Source of the DNA: Thalassotalea sp. LPB0316
Lineage (GTDB): Bacteria; Pseudomonadota; Gammaproteobacteria; Enterobacterales; Alteromonadaceae
NCBI RefSeq assembly: GCF_014898095.1
Contig: NZ_CP062946.1
Coordinates: 1,302,001-1,366,000, forward strand
DNA length: 64,000 nucleotides
Direction of reading: 5' to 3'
Under the pieces are notes generated by a model. The model had not been told where the DNA came from, searched no databases, and saw nothing but the letters and a program-made list of their open reading frames with translations. The first letter of the stretch is position 1; each line of letters begins with the position of its first letter. Position numbers and translations under genes: made by a program. Below, piece after piece: positions 47,796 to 56,859 of this stretch.

Positions 47796-48680
47796 TTAAG
47801 CAGGTAAAGCGAAAGTAGAGGTTACCCACTGAGCAAATTTATTTAGCTCTGGCGCACTTTCTATCGCTTGGTTTTGAATGAGAAAATAACTGTCGCGCGT
47901 GGTGAGCTCGTGATCAAATAACTTCACCAATAATTGCTCACTAAACCATTGTTTTGAAATGGGCATAGGGACAAGTGCAATGCCCATTCCTTGTTGCGCC
48001 GCACGAGCGACACCGAACATGGAGTCAAATTGAATAATTTGCTTTGGTGAGAAGTTGGCAATATCGTTTTCATCTGCCCACTTATGCCAAGACCAAGGTC
48101 GAGATTGATGCAAGATCAATGGCACACTTTGCAGGGCATCAAAGCCAGAAGCAGCCCATTTTTTGTAAATTTTCTTATTACACGCCGCGACATATTTGAT
48201 TGGGAAAAGTTTTTGGACAATCGAGCCATTGGGTTGACCACTGGCCAAAACAATCGACAGATCACTTGGTTTAGGGGGTTGGCTAGCTGACTTGACCGTT
48301 TCTAACTGCAAGTTAATATCGGGGTTTAGTTCTGCCCATTCGCCCAAGCGAGGAACAAAAATCTCACTGGCGAAAAACTCTGGCAGGCTAATCGTGATGG
48401 TTTTATTTTGCTGAGTGTTGGTGAAGTCGGCAATTGTTGATTCTAGCTCAGTGATCAGCGGGTGCACTTTCTGATAAAACTGCTTTCCAGCACTGGTTAA
48501 CTCAATTGCACGAGTATTGCGTTGAAATAAACTGGTGCCGAGTTGCTCTTCAAGTTGCTTTATTTGGTGACTGACCGCGGACGGCGTAAGAAATAGCTGA
48601 CTAGCAGCGTGTTTGAAACTCAAGCATTTAGCTGCGACACAAAATGATCGCAAGCCGCGAATAGGGGTTTGAATAGCCAT
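47796..48680 (-). CDS. LysR-family transcriptional regulator (GcvA-like)
   Basis: The 294-residue protein has the LysR winged helix-turn-helix (RSFCVAAKCLSFKHAASQLFLTPSAVSHQIKQLEEQLG over about 10-48) and a substrate-binding domain. The start resembles the GcvA/AmpR group (PIRGLRSFCVAA). The target is unclear: no divergent gene starts close by, since the next gene upstream is 700 bp away on the plus strand. Regulation of that TonB receptor cannot be excluded, but the AraC-type sites there suggest another regulator. Confidence 0.87.
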   Translation of the reverse strand: MAIQTPIRGLRSFCVAAKCLSFKHAASQLFLTPSAVSHQIKQLEEQLGTSLFQRNTRAIELTSAGKQFYQKVHPLITELESTIADFTNTQQNKTITISLPEFFASEIFVPRLGEWAELNPDINLQLETVKSASQPPKPSDLSIVLASGQPNGSIVQKLFPIKYVAACNKKIYKKWAASGFDALQSVPLILHQSRPWSWHKWADENDIANFSPKQIIQFDSMFGVARAAQQGMGIALVPMPISKQWFSEQLLVKLFDHELTTRDSYFLIQNQAIESAPELNKFAQWVTSTFALPA

Positions 48681-48862
48681 TAATTTACATAAGTGATGAT
48701 CCCAACAGGCTGTTGCAACTAGTGTTCCAAGTTAATAAACGATAAATACAGCGATAATAAAGGGCTAGGTAGTAATCTTTAGGTTACTGTTGCATTGCTT
48801 TAGTGAACTTGTGCACTATATTGGTGCGCATATTGATAAAATGTAATACGGCGAGAAAAAAA

Positions 48863-48884
48863 CGCGCTACCAAATGATAGCGCG
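48863..48884 (-). terminator. Orphan intrinsic terminator
   Basis: A 7-bp GC-rich stem (48863-48869 with 48878-48884) is followed on the minus strand by T7. It sits 179 bp upstream of the LysR gene on the same strand, pointing to a short unannotated transcript that starts above 48890. Confidence 0.6.
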
Positions 48885-49245
48885 CGAGTAAGAGTCGAGT
48901 TATTACGTTTAGAAATCGGGGGAGATTTCGAAAACAAATTTAGGTTATCTTGCTCGTGGGTGAATAACAAACGAGAAGAAATCACTCGTATAGTTGAATT
49001 ATATTCACTTGTTGTTAATCCAACTTATATCATTCAAATAGGTTGCTAAAATGATCATAAACGGCAAGTCAACGTTGTTAAATAAATCCATTTCATTTAT
49101 TTTCGATAGACTAGATTCCTCCAAAGTTTAGGTTGAGCCCTATCCATTGTTGACTCGATGACCTTTAAATAATACGACATGTTTGATCAATCGATATTGA
49201 AATAAGATGTTATTTAGTTATTTAAATTCAAATGCTTACATTAAT

Positions 49246-49273
49246 CTGTCAGGCTTTTTTAATAATCCGTCAG
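49246..49273 (+). promoter_or_regulatory. AraC-type direct-repeat operator, TonB receptor promoter
   Basis: CTGTCAG at 49246-49252 and CCGTCAG at 49267-49273 repeat in the same orientation exactly 21 bp apart, with T-rich tracts after each. The same arrangement occurs at 53265-53292. Twenty-one bp (two helical turns) is the classic half-site spacing for AraC-family activators. Confidence 0.7.
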
Positions 49274-49377
49274 TATTTTTTCATAATCGATAAGTATTCG
49301 CTCAACGTCAGACTCTATAGTGAGGCTGTAAAAAAATAATAAAAAGATCGTTACATAAAATAAGTTTGGGGAAGGTC

Positions 49378-51990
49378 ATGACAACAATAATACAATCACC
49401 GACCGCGCAAGGACGTTTAAAAAAATCACTACTCGCGCAAGTCATTATTTCTGCTATATCACTATCTTCTGTTTCTGCCTTGGCCGCTGAACAAGCGGAC
49501 GAAAAGAACGATGACACTGACATCGAAGTGATGACGGTAACAGCGCAAAAACGCGTACAAAATATTCTAAAAGTTCCTGTGACTGTTGCTAGTGTCTCGC
49601 AAGAAACGATTGAAAAAACCACATCCATTTTACTTTCTGACATCGATGTTTTTATACCTGGCTTTGAGTTTAGCGATGGCAATATGACGCAAGCTGGCGT
49701 CACCATGCGCGGGATTTCAAGCCCTAATATTAGTGTTGGTGGCGATCCGTCAACTGCTATTTTCTACGACGATGTTTACATGCCAAGAGCTGCGCAAAAC
49801 GTGTTGTTTTCTGATATGGCTCGGGTCGAAGTATTGAAAGGGCCACAAGGTACCTTGTTCGGCCGAAACGCGGCGATGGGTGTCGTCAATATGGTGCCTA
49901 ATTCACCACACGATGAATTTGAAGGTTTTGTTAAAGGGACTTTTGGCACTGATAATTTAGCCCGTATCGAAGGTATGATTAACTTACCAATAAACGATAA
50001 CGTGTATGTACGTGCTAACTTACTCACCAATGAACAAGATGGCATTGTTGAAAATGTCGCCGAGCCTTCGTGGGCAAAGAATGAAAGCCTGTGGGATCTC
50101 GGCGCTCGCGATCACAATGCTGCGCGCATCGCGTTATTTTGGCAAGTTTCAGATAAAACCGATTTTCAATTATCGTATGATTGGGACGATTTAGAACAAG
50201 CGCCACCGATGGCGGTTGGGATTAGTGAATACGCTTATAAAAATGGCAAAGAGCCATTCGGCAACAAGGCTGAAAATGACGTATACAAAGGTGTTGAATC
50301 GCGTGATATGTATGGTGTTACCGCCAAATTAAATCATGAATTTAACGATCAGTGGTCGATGAAATACGTGTTGAGTTATCGCGATTGGCAAACGGTTAAC
50401 CGCGAAGATGAAGACGGAACAGCCGACCCAACGCGTTATTTCGACACGTCAAATAATGAAGACTCTAACATTTTATACTCCGAGCTCCAGTTTAATTACG
50501 TGAGCAATAAACTCAATGCGGTTGCTGGTATGTCTTATTCAAAAGAAGATGTTAGCCAGACCACCGAACTTAATTTAACCGCTGATACTGCTGCGCGATT
50601 AGTGACAGGTGATTTAAATAACTTTATTGAAGCCGGTGTTGCTAGCCAAATTGCTGCGATGATTGGCGGCAATAGTGATGCTCACGCCGAGGCGGCATTT
50701 GGCCCAGGTGCTACTTTTGATATGGTGGTGCAAGGCTTTATGGCCGATGCAGGGCTCCCGCTTGAGCACTTGTGGAACGCTGATGAGTGGGCCAATGCGT
50801 TAAACGTTTTGGGCTATGGCGCAGATATTATGGCGGCGATTGGTATGCCTGGGCAGCCGCTATCAGCAGATATTGTCAATTTAACGGGTGACTTAACTTA
50901 CGACATCGTTGCAGCTGAGTTAGGCATTGCAGAAGTGTTTGGACCAAGCTTTGCTGGTGAGTTTTGGCAAGAGTCAGTGAACAACACCGGCAAATTTACC
51001 AACTGGGGGATTTTCGCTGATGTTGATTATGCCGTTACCGATAAATGGAACGTGATAGCTGGCGTAAGGTATTCACAAGATGACAAAGACTTTACTTGGT
51101 ATATCCCTGAAACCCAATTTGCTGCCGTTCGTCCCGGTGTTGGTAATATTATTTTTCCAATGGTTGATCTGGCAGCATCAGACAGCTGGGATAAAATCAC
51201 GGGGCGGTTAGTGACGAGTTACCAAGTAACCGATAAAGATATGGTTTTTGCCTCGTATTCAACAGGTTATAAATCAGGTGGCTTTGACTCATTAGTGCCA
51301 AGTGAGGTTGCTTTTGAACCGGAAGATACTGAGAATTTCGAGGTCGGCTACAAAGGTATTATTTCTGATTCACTTGTTGCTAATGTAAGTGCTTACTACC
51401 TAACGTTAACAAACCAACAGCAGAGTGTGTCATCAAAAGAGCCGGGCGATGTTGCGGCGGTTCCTCGAATTATCAATATTGATAAAGACATTACCGGCTT
51501 AGAGTTTGATTTGCGCTGGACTATTACACCAACCGTGTCGGTGGGCGTTGTTTCTGAAATTCGCTCAACTGACACTAAGCGCCCTGCGTATTACAACGCG
51601 GAAGGGACGTTAATTGAAGCACAAACTACTTCGCAAGATGCGGCATTAAATTACACGCTTAGTTTTGATTGGTTGCCAGATCTAGGCGTTGGTACAACGG
51701 CGTTTCATATGAATTACGTGTTTGTTGAAAACCTTAATGCCGATGATCCGGGTTTAGAAGAATACGCGAAAGGCGTGCCTGAGTATTTTGAAGATATCCA
51801 AGACTTAAATATGCGTTTATCTTGGATCAATGACAAAGACAACTTAGAGCTTGGCGTTTGGGGTAAAAACTTACTCGATAATGACTACATGTTAAGCCTT
51901 GGCGGATTAACGGCTGATCTTCTCGGTACGCCGTTTGGTCGAATTAACCGAGGGTTAGAAGCGGGTATAGATATTAAATACAGCTTTTAA
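49378..51990 (+). CDS. TonB-dependent receptor of the redox cluster
   Basis: ATG at 49378 (MTTIIQSPTAQ) is taken as the start; GGGGAAGG lies directly before it, and an in-frame TTG at 49366 overlaps that site. The 870-residue protein has a signal peptide, a TonB box-like IEVMTVTAQKR, a plug (about 55-180, with RGISSPNISVGGDPSTA and KGPQGTLFGRNAAMGVVN) and a barrel ending IDIKYSF. Between about residues 399 and 533 is an Ala/Gly-rich helical-looking insertion, probably an enlarged extracellular loop. Paired direct repeats upstream suggest control by the AraC-type regulator next door. Confidence 0.87.
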   Translation: MTTIIQSPTAQGRLKKSLLAQVIISAISLSSVSALAAEQADEKNDDTDIEVMTVTAQKRVQNILKVPVTVASVSQETIEKTTSILLSDIDVFIPGFEFSDGNMTQAGVTMRGISSPNISVGGDPSTAIFYDDVYMPRAAQNVLFSDMARVEVLKGPQGTLFGRNAAMGVVNMVPNSPHDEFEGFVKGTFGTDNLARIEGMINLPINDNVYVRANLLTNEQDGIVENVAEPSWAKNESLWDLGARDHNAARIALFWQVSDKTDFQLSYDWDDLEQAPPMAVGISEYAYKNGKEPFGNKAENDVYKGVESRDMYGVTAKLNHEFNDQWSMKYVLSYRDWQTVNREDEDGTADPTRYFDTSNNEDSNILYSELQFNYVSNKLNAVAGMSYSKEDVSQTTELNLTADTAARLVTGDLNNFIEAGVASQIAAMIGGNSDAHAEAAFGPGATFDMVVQGFMADAGLPLEHLWNADEWANALNVLGYGADIMAAIGMPGQPLSADIVNLTGDLTYDIVAAELGIAEVFGPSFAGEFWQESVNNTGKFTNWGIFADVDYAVTDKWNVIAGVRYSQDDKDFTWYIPETQFAAVRPGVGNIIFPMVDLAASDSWDKITGRLVTSYQVTDKDMVFASYSTGYKSGGFDSLVPSEVAFEPEDTENFEVGYKGIISDSLVANVSAYYLTLTNQQQSVSSKEPGDVAAVPRIINIDKDITGLEFDLRWTITPTVSVGVVSEIRSTDTKRPAYYNAEGTLIEAQTTSQDAALNYTLSFDWLPDLGVGTTAFHMNYVFVENLNADDPGLEEYAKGVPEYFEDIQDLNMRLSWINDKDNLELGVWGKNLLDNDYMLSLGGLTADLLGTPFGRINRGLEAGIDIKYSF

Positions 51991-52012
51991 ACTTAATCTT
52001 CACTGATAAAGT

Positions 52013-52042
52013 AAAAACGCACCGCTTAGCCGGTGCGTTTTT
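52013..52042 (+). terminator. Intrinsic terminator of the TonB receptor gene
   Basis: A perfect 12-bp stem (52013-52024 with 52031-52042), 6-base loop and T run, 22 bp after the receptor stop. Confidence 0.88.
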
Positions 52043-52113
52043 TGTTGGTGAATGATTTTTAGGTTTTATTTTATCGCGTTCCTGTTTAGTATAATTTTCA
52101 CTATTGTCGAGTT

Positions 52114-53232
52114 GTGAGCTTCACATCGACAGATTTTCAATATAATAAAAACGATAATTATCTAAGTATGACGCCAAATTACGAAGCTATTGCGCTGTTT
52201 TTTTCGATTTTAGCGCTCTCCCAAATGCTCCTATGCAGCATGTTGCTCATGCCTTTTTGGCGAACAAATCACTCAATTCGGCTGTTTATCATCTTGATGC
52301 TCAGTGGTTCGGGCTATTTACTTGGCACAATTTTTACACCCGTTGAAAAATACAGTACGGTGTTTTGGATCAGTCACATTGGCGGTAATGCGTTACCCGG
52401 TGTATTTTGGTTGGTGAGCTTGAGTGTTTTTGGCGATCACAATCAATTAAAGCGCTGGCAATATATCGCAGCTTCTATGACCTTAGTGGTCCCCTTGTTT
52501 ATTGCATTAATTGAATCGACAAAACTTGTTGTTGTTGCAGATTACCCCGCTATTTATGGTTTAACGCGATATGGCGGCTTGCTATTTGAATTGGTCTTGG
52601 TCTGCCATGCTTTGATCACCGCAGCCCATTATTGGCGTGACGATTTAGTCAAAGAGCGACGTTATCTTCGCGGCTCGGTGATTGGACTTTCTGCATTTTA
52701 TATTTTCGTGGTCATTGTTGTTGAGCAGCTATTTGATACCCAATGGCATGGCGTATTTTTAATCAAAAGCATCAGCTTATTTGCACTTATTGCGGGGATT
52801 AACTTCTTTTTATTTCAGCTCAATCCGCGCAGTTTATTTGAAACCCAAAAGCCCTCCGAGAGGGTTGAGACCGAAAAACCTTCAACCGCCGTATCAAAAG
52901 AGCTTACCGCTATTTTACAGGTGATGGAGCAAGATAAATTATACCAGCAAGAGGGGCTAACCATCACCAGCCTTGCTAAACACCTTGGTATGCACGAATA
53001 CAAGCTTAGAAACTTAATTAATGGTGAGTTGGGCTATCGCAACTTTAATGATTTTTTAAATTACTACCGCATTCGCGAAGTCACTCACTACCTGATTGAA
53101 CCTGAGCATTTATCGACCCCAGTTTTAACGCTAGCTTTAGAGAGTGGTTTTCGAAGTCTAAGTTCATTTAACAAGGCATTTAAAGCTCAGCACGGCTTAA
53201 CACCAACGGAATATCGAAAGAAAAATAGTTAA
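52114..53232 (+). CDS. Membrane-bound AraC-family regulator
   Basis: The N-terminal half has about seven hydrophobic helices (from ALFFSILALSQ, about residues 25-235), and the C-terminal half is an AraC DNA-binding domain (about 265-372) with ITSLAKHLGMHEYKLRNLINGELG split across the first helix-turn-helix and PTEYRKKNS at the end. It would sense a membrane or extracytoplasmic signal and activate transcription directly. GTG 52114 is the longest start; ATG 52168 (MTPNYEAIALF) is an equally good candidate, and neither has a strong ribosome-binding site. A TATAAT box lies at 52090-52095. It sits between two promoters sharing direct repeats, its likely targets. Confidence 0.87.
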   Translation: MSFTSTDFQYNKNDNYLSMTPNYEAIALFFSILALSQMLLCSMLLMPFWRTNHSIRLFIILMLSGSGYLLGTIFTPVEKYSTVFWISHIGGNALPGVFWLVSLSVFGDHNQLKRWQYIAASMTLVVPLFIALIESTKLVVVADYPAIYGLTRYGGLLFELVLVCHALITAAHYWRDDLVKERRYLRGSVIGLSAFYIFVVIVVEQLFDTQWHGVFLIKSISLFALIAGINFFLFQLNPRSLFETQKPSERVETEKPSTAVSKELTAILQVMEQDKLYQQEGLTITSLAKHLGMHEYKLRNLINGELGYRNFNDFLNYYRIREVTHYLIEPEHLSTPVLTLALESGFRSLSSFNKAFKAQHGLTPTEYRKKNS

Positions 53233-53264
53233 TAAATCAGATATTTAATCGCTAGTTTATTATT

Positions 53265-53292
53265 TCGTCACGTTTTTTTTGAAATCCGTCAG
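53265..53292 (+). promoter_or_regulatory. AraC-type direct-repeat operator, cytochrome operon promoter
   Basis: TCGTCAC at 53265-53271 and CCGTCAG at 53286-53292 are in the same orientation, 21 bp apart. The second repeat sits in ATCCGTCAGNATTT, matching the copy at 49267. TATATT at 53313-53318 is a plausible -10 box, so the downstream half-site would overlap the -35 region as in class II activation. Confidence 0.7.
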
Positions 53293-53353
53293 CATTTACG
53301 AGGCGTCAACTTTATATTGATAGATACCAATAACGATAAGGCAATTGATTGTC

Positions 53354-53971
53354 ATGGTATTTAGCAAAATGAAGTTTCCTTTTACCTTTTTAGCGCTGTT
53401 TATCAGCGCATTTTTTTCCAATATAGCGGTCGCTGACAAGGCTGCTCAATTATATAAAACCTGTATTGCTTGTCATGGCGAGCAAGGCCGAGGTAACGAA
53501 GCGTTAAACGCACCTGCATTAGTTGGGCAACAAGCGTGGTATATCTCAAATCAATTAACATCGTTTAAAAACGGTTGGCGTGGTGCTCATCCTAACGATA
53601 CGCTTGGCAAACAAATGGCCGCTTTTAGTCAATCGTTATCAAAGGATGATATTACCGAGCTAGCGCAATATATCAGCGCATTGCCAACGGCTTCAGCACG
53701 GAAAACGCTTGAGCAATCAGGTAAGGGGTATAGTGCGTACCAAGCGCGTTGTGGTGCTTGCCATGGCAGTGATGCTACTGGTAATGATGCCTTTAAAGCG
53801 CCAAATTTAACGCAACTATCACAACATTATCTCGCGCGACAAATGGTCAACTTTACCAAAGGAATTCGAGGAACTAAAACCGAAGATAAATTAGGTCGGC
53901 AGATGGCGATGATGGCGAAAGCTATCTCTGAAGAAGAACTAACGCTTATTCTAGAGCACCTTGCTAAATAG
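53354..53971 (+). CDS. Diheme cytochrome c (c4-like)
   Basis: The 205-residue protein has a signal peptide (cut near IAVA) and two class I cytochrome c domains with heme motifs CIACH (Cys37) and CGACH (Cys133). Each is followed by Met-containing segments (KQMAAF, RQMAMM) that can give the axial ligand. This two-domain layout is that of cytochrome c4 and related periplasmic electron carriers. ATG 53354 is chosen; ATG 53369 is possible. It is first in an operon with the MauG-like gene 8 bp downstream and probably shuttles its electrons. Confidence 0.9.
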   Translation: MVFSKMKFPFTFLALFISAFFSNIAVADKAAQLYKTCIACHGEQGRGNEALNAPALVGQQAWYISNQLTSFKNGWRGAHPNDTLGKQMAAFSQSLSKDDITELAQYISALPTASARKTLEQSGKGYSAYQARCGACHGSDATGNDAFKAPNLTQLSQHYLARQMVNFTKGIRGTKTEDKLGRQMAMMAKAISEEELTLILEHLAK

Positions 53972-53979
53972 GTTAGATT

Positions 53980-55182
53980 ATGCGCGTTTTACTTTTCACT
54001 GTGCTAATGACTTGGGCTTTTCTTGCTCAAGCAAATAGCCAAACAAACGCTCAATCAACGTTTGCATTAAATCAGCAGTGCCCGCCGAGCTTTGAGTTAA
54101 CAGAGCAAGGCGTGTGCCGATTACTCACTCGTTACCAGTTTTACGACTCAATTCAAAATCGCGGTGTTGGTGGTACCCAAACCTCCTTGCCTCCCCATCG
54201 AGATGGCTACACCCCTGCGCAAATTGATTTGGGTCGTTTCCTATTTTTCGACCCGATTCTGTCAAAAGACGGCAGTTTATCGTGCGCCAGTTGCCATCAA
54301 CCTGATAAGGGCTTTAGTGATGATTTAGACCGCTCAATTGGTATTACAGGCGAAAAGGTTAAACGCAGTGCGCCAACCCTGTGGAATGTCGCTTTTATCG
54401 ATAAGTTTTTTTGGGATGCCAGAGCCAATAGTTTAGAAGAGCAGGCTGCAGGCCCATTATTCGACCCGCTAGAAATGGGCAATAATCCAGCGAAGTTATT
54501 AGCTGACTTAAACAGTAATACCGATTATCAGGCGATGTTTAAACAGGCTTTTCCCGGTCAACAAACAATTGTACTTGAGCAAATTTACAGTGCGTTAGCG
54601 GCCTTTCAAAATTCACTAATATCACTCAATAGTCGCTACGATCAGTATGCTCACGGTTATCATCAAGCGTTGACTGAAAAAGAGATCGCGGGGTTGAACG
54701 TCTATCGTTCGTTTGTTGCGCGTTGCTCTGAATGTCATCAACCGCCGCTATTTACCAATAACCAAGTTGCTGTTATTGGCACGCCAGAGCCAGAGGGCTT
54801 AGCTTTTGATATTGGCGCAGAGCAAACCTTCAATGCGAAAAAGTTACGCGGTGGCTTCAAAGTGCCAACGCTGCGCAATATCGTCAAAACAGCACCTTAC
54901 ATGCACTCTGGTAAGTTTGACAGCTTGTTTGACGCTGTTGAGTTCTACAACAAAGGTCGAGGCCATGCGATCCCTAAAGATCAGCAATTGCAAATTCATT
55001 GGCATATTACATCGCCCGATTTAACTAAGCATGAGCTTGAATTAATTGTCGCGTTTTTAGGCACCTTAACTGATGAGAGTTTAACACCCGCAATACCTCA
55101 ACAGGTGCCCTCGGGTTTACCTGTTGTCGATGAAAAATATCAACAAACCCACCTCAATAATAATCAGTATAGTGGAGAGTAA
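53980..55182 (+). CDS. Diheme cytochrome c peroxidase/MauG-family protein
   Basis: The 400-residue protein has a signal peptide and two c-heme motifs, CASCH (102-106) and CSECH (249-253), in the CcpA/MauG two-domain arrangement. It also has DLGRFLFFDPILS before heme 1 and TLRNIVKTAPYMHSG after heme 2. Family members reduce hydrogen peroxide or carry out long-range oxidation of proteins or other substrates. Its N-terminal 80 residues, with two Cys, and its Gln/Asn-rich tail are longer than in plain peroxidases. The neighbours (a c4-type cytochrome and a beta-helix heme protein) suggest a dedicated oxidation system rather than general peroxide defence. Confidence 0.88.
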   Translation: MRVLLFTVLMTWAFLAQANSQTNAQSTFALNQQCPPSFELTEQGVCRLLTRYQFYDSIQNRGVGGTQTSLPPHRDGYTPAQIDLGRFLFFDPILSKDGSLSCASCHQPDKGFSDDLDRSIGITGEKVKRSAPTLWNVAFIDKFFWDARANSLEEQAAGPLFDPLEMGNNPAKLLADLNSNTDYQAMFKQAFPGQQTIVLEQIYSALAAFQNSLISLNSRYDQYAHGYHQALTEKEIAGLNVYRSFVARCSECHQPPLFTNNQVAVIGTPEPEGLAFDIGAEQTFNAKKLRGGFKVPTLRNIVKTAPYMHSGKFDSLFDAVEFYNKGRGHAIPKDQQLQIHWHITSPDLTKHELELIVAFLGTLTDESLTPAIPQQVPSGLPVVDEKYQQTHLNNNQYSGE

Positions 55183-55183
55183 T

Positions 55184-56703
55184 ATGAGTTCAGGAAAAAT
55201 ACTGGCACTTGTGCTAGTGGTCGGCGCTTTTGCCGGTGGAGCCTATTATGGCTCGAGTCAACATAGTGCCCCTGTGATCACTAAAGCCAGTGAAGGCGCA
55301 AGTTATGGCGGTGGATATGACAAATCAGCAGACACTGATGCAACGCCGTCGACAACAACAGCGGCAGCTAAAGCGGATGTGCAAGGTCAAGTACACGTGG
55401 TTGAAGACGGTGAATCGATTATGGCGGCGGTACAACAAGCCGTGCCCGGCGATACTATTCAAGTTATGCCGGGCACCTATCACGAAACGGTTTACATTGA
55501 TAAAGACAATATCTCGATTATCGGTGTAATCCAAGAAGGCCAGCGCGCCACCTTAGACGGTGAAAAAGTGCTCAACGATGCCATTTTATATTCGGGTAAC
55601 AACTTTGTCGTTGAGAACTTAAAGATCACCAACTACAAGGGCAATGCGATTATGGGGCAGGCGGGTAACAACTTTGAAATTCGTAATAATGTGATTGTTG
55701 ATACTGGTGTTTACGGTATTTTTCCACAATTGGGCAAAAATGGTGTGGTTGAATACAACGTGATTTCAGGTATCGAAGATGCCGCAATATACGTTGGGAT
55801 GAGCGATAATATCCACGTTGCCTACAACGATGTGTTTGATAGCGTTGCCGGTATTGAAATTGAAAACTCGCGCCATGCTATTGTTGAAAACAATTATGTT
55901 CACAATAACACGGGGGGGTTTTAGCGTTTATTACGCCTGGTTTACCTATCAAAACGACCTATGATGTCATTATTCGCAACAACTTTATTGTGGGTAATAA
56001 CCACAAAAATTTTGGTGCTCCAGGCTCAACAGTTGCCGGTATTCCCCCGGGTACGGGGATTTTGATCATGGCGGCTGATGAAGTGATTGTTGAAGGTAAT
56101 GTTATCTCAGATAACAAAACCGCAGGTATCTTAATCACGGACCATCAAAATGCGCCGAACACCACGATAGACCCTGAGTCTGATCCAAGTCCTGATAAAG
56201 TGATGATCTTGGATAACTTAATGCTAAACAATGGCTACGACACCATTGATGAAGTTAAAGCTTTAATGCTGACAGAATTTAAGCAAGGCAAGCCCGATAT
56301 TATTCGCGTTGGTAGCACTCGTGAGAGCTGTATTATCAATCGTCATCGCTATGTTACTGTTGGTGTGAAAAACTGGGATGAATGCAGTTTTAGTAATACT
56401 AATGGTGTGGTGACTTATTTACTTGATGAACCCGTACCACCCAGAGCCATCGATCCAAGCGAACGCGGTAAAGTGGTTTATATGGGGATATGCGCTGGTT
56501 GTCATACCTATACAGGTCGCATGATTGGTCCGCCAGTACAAATTATTCAAGCGCTATACATGGATAATCCTCAAGGTATTGCTGATTACATCGAAAAACC
56601 CACGAAAAAGCGCGATGACTATCCAGAAATGCCACCGCAAAACTATTTAGATGCCGATACGCGTTTAGCTGTTGCTAAGTATATGCTTGGACGCACTAAC
56701 TAA
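55184..56703 (+). pseudogene. Parallel beta-helix protein with C-terminal cytochrome c motif, frame broken at G7
   Basis: Two frames make one protein. The first (55184-55924) has an N-terminal membrane anchor and beta-helix repeats like those of NosD; it stops at TAG 55922-55924. The -1 frame continues without a stop from about 55918 to 56703 with more beta-helix repeats and a CAGCH heme motif near the end. The break lies in a run of seven G (55912-55918); one extra G, or a -1 slip on it, restores TGGVLAF and about 506 residues. A sequencing error, a true mutation, phase variation or programmed slippage are all possible. GGAG precedes ATG 55184. It is the third gene of the cytochrome operon. 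The substrate is unknown. Confidence 0.8.
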
Positions 56704-56859
56704 GTTTCGCTTATATTTAATTAAACAAGGTAAGGGGCTTTGAGCCTCTTACTCGCTCTAGATTACATAGTTTACGTTTAATTACTTAGCATTAGGGAAT
56801 ACCGATATTTTTGGCTATGATGTAATTGATGATAACAAGTTTTATTATTAAGGCAGGTC

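Larger units (their letters stand above)
48681..49377. other. Long intergenic region upstream of the second TonB receptor
   Basis: This 697-bp gap contains a minus-strand terminator-like hairpin at 48863-48884 with no annotated minus-strand gene feeding it, an AT-rich stretch (about 48990-49260), AraC-type direct repeats at 49246-49273, and promoter-like TATAGT at 49315-49320. A 61-codon minus-strand frame (48800-48985) reads through the hairpin and is unlikely to be a gene. Confidence 0.55.

Noticed and set aside
48800-48985. 61-codon minus-strand frame starting GTG
   Set aside because: It reads through the orphan terminator hairpin and its T7 tail and has no ribosome-binding site; the composition looks non-coding.
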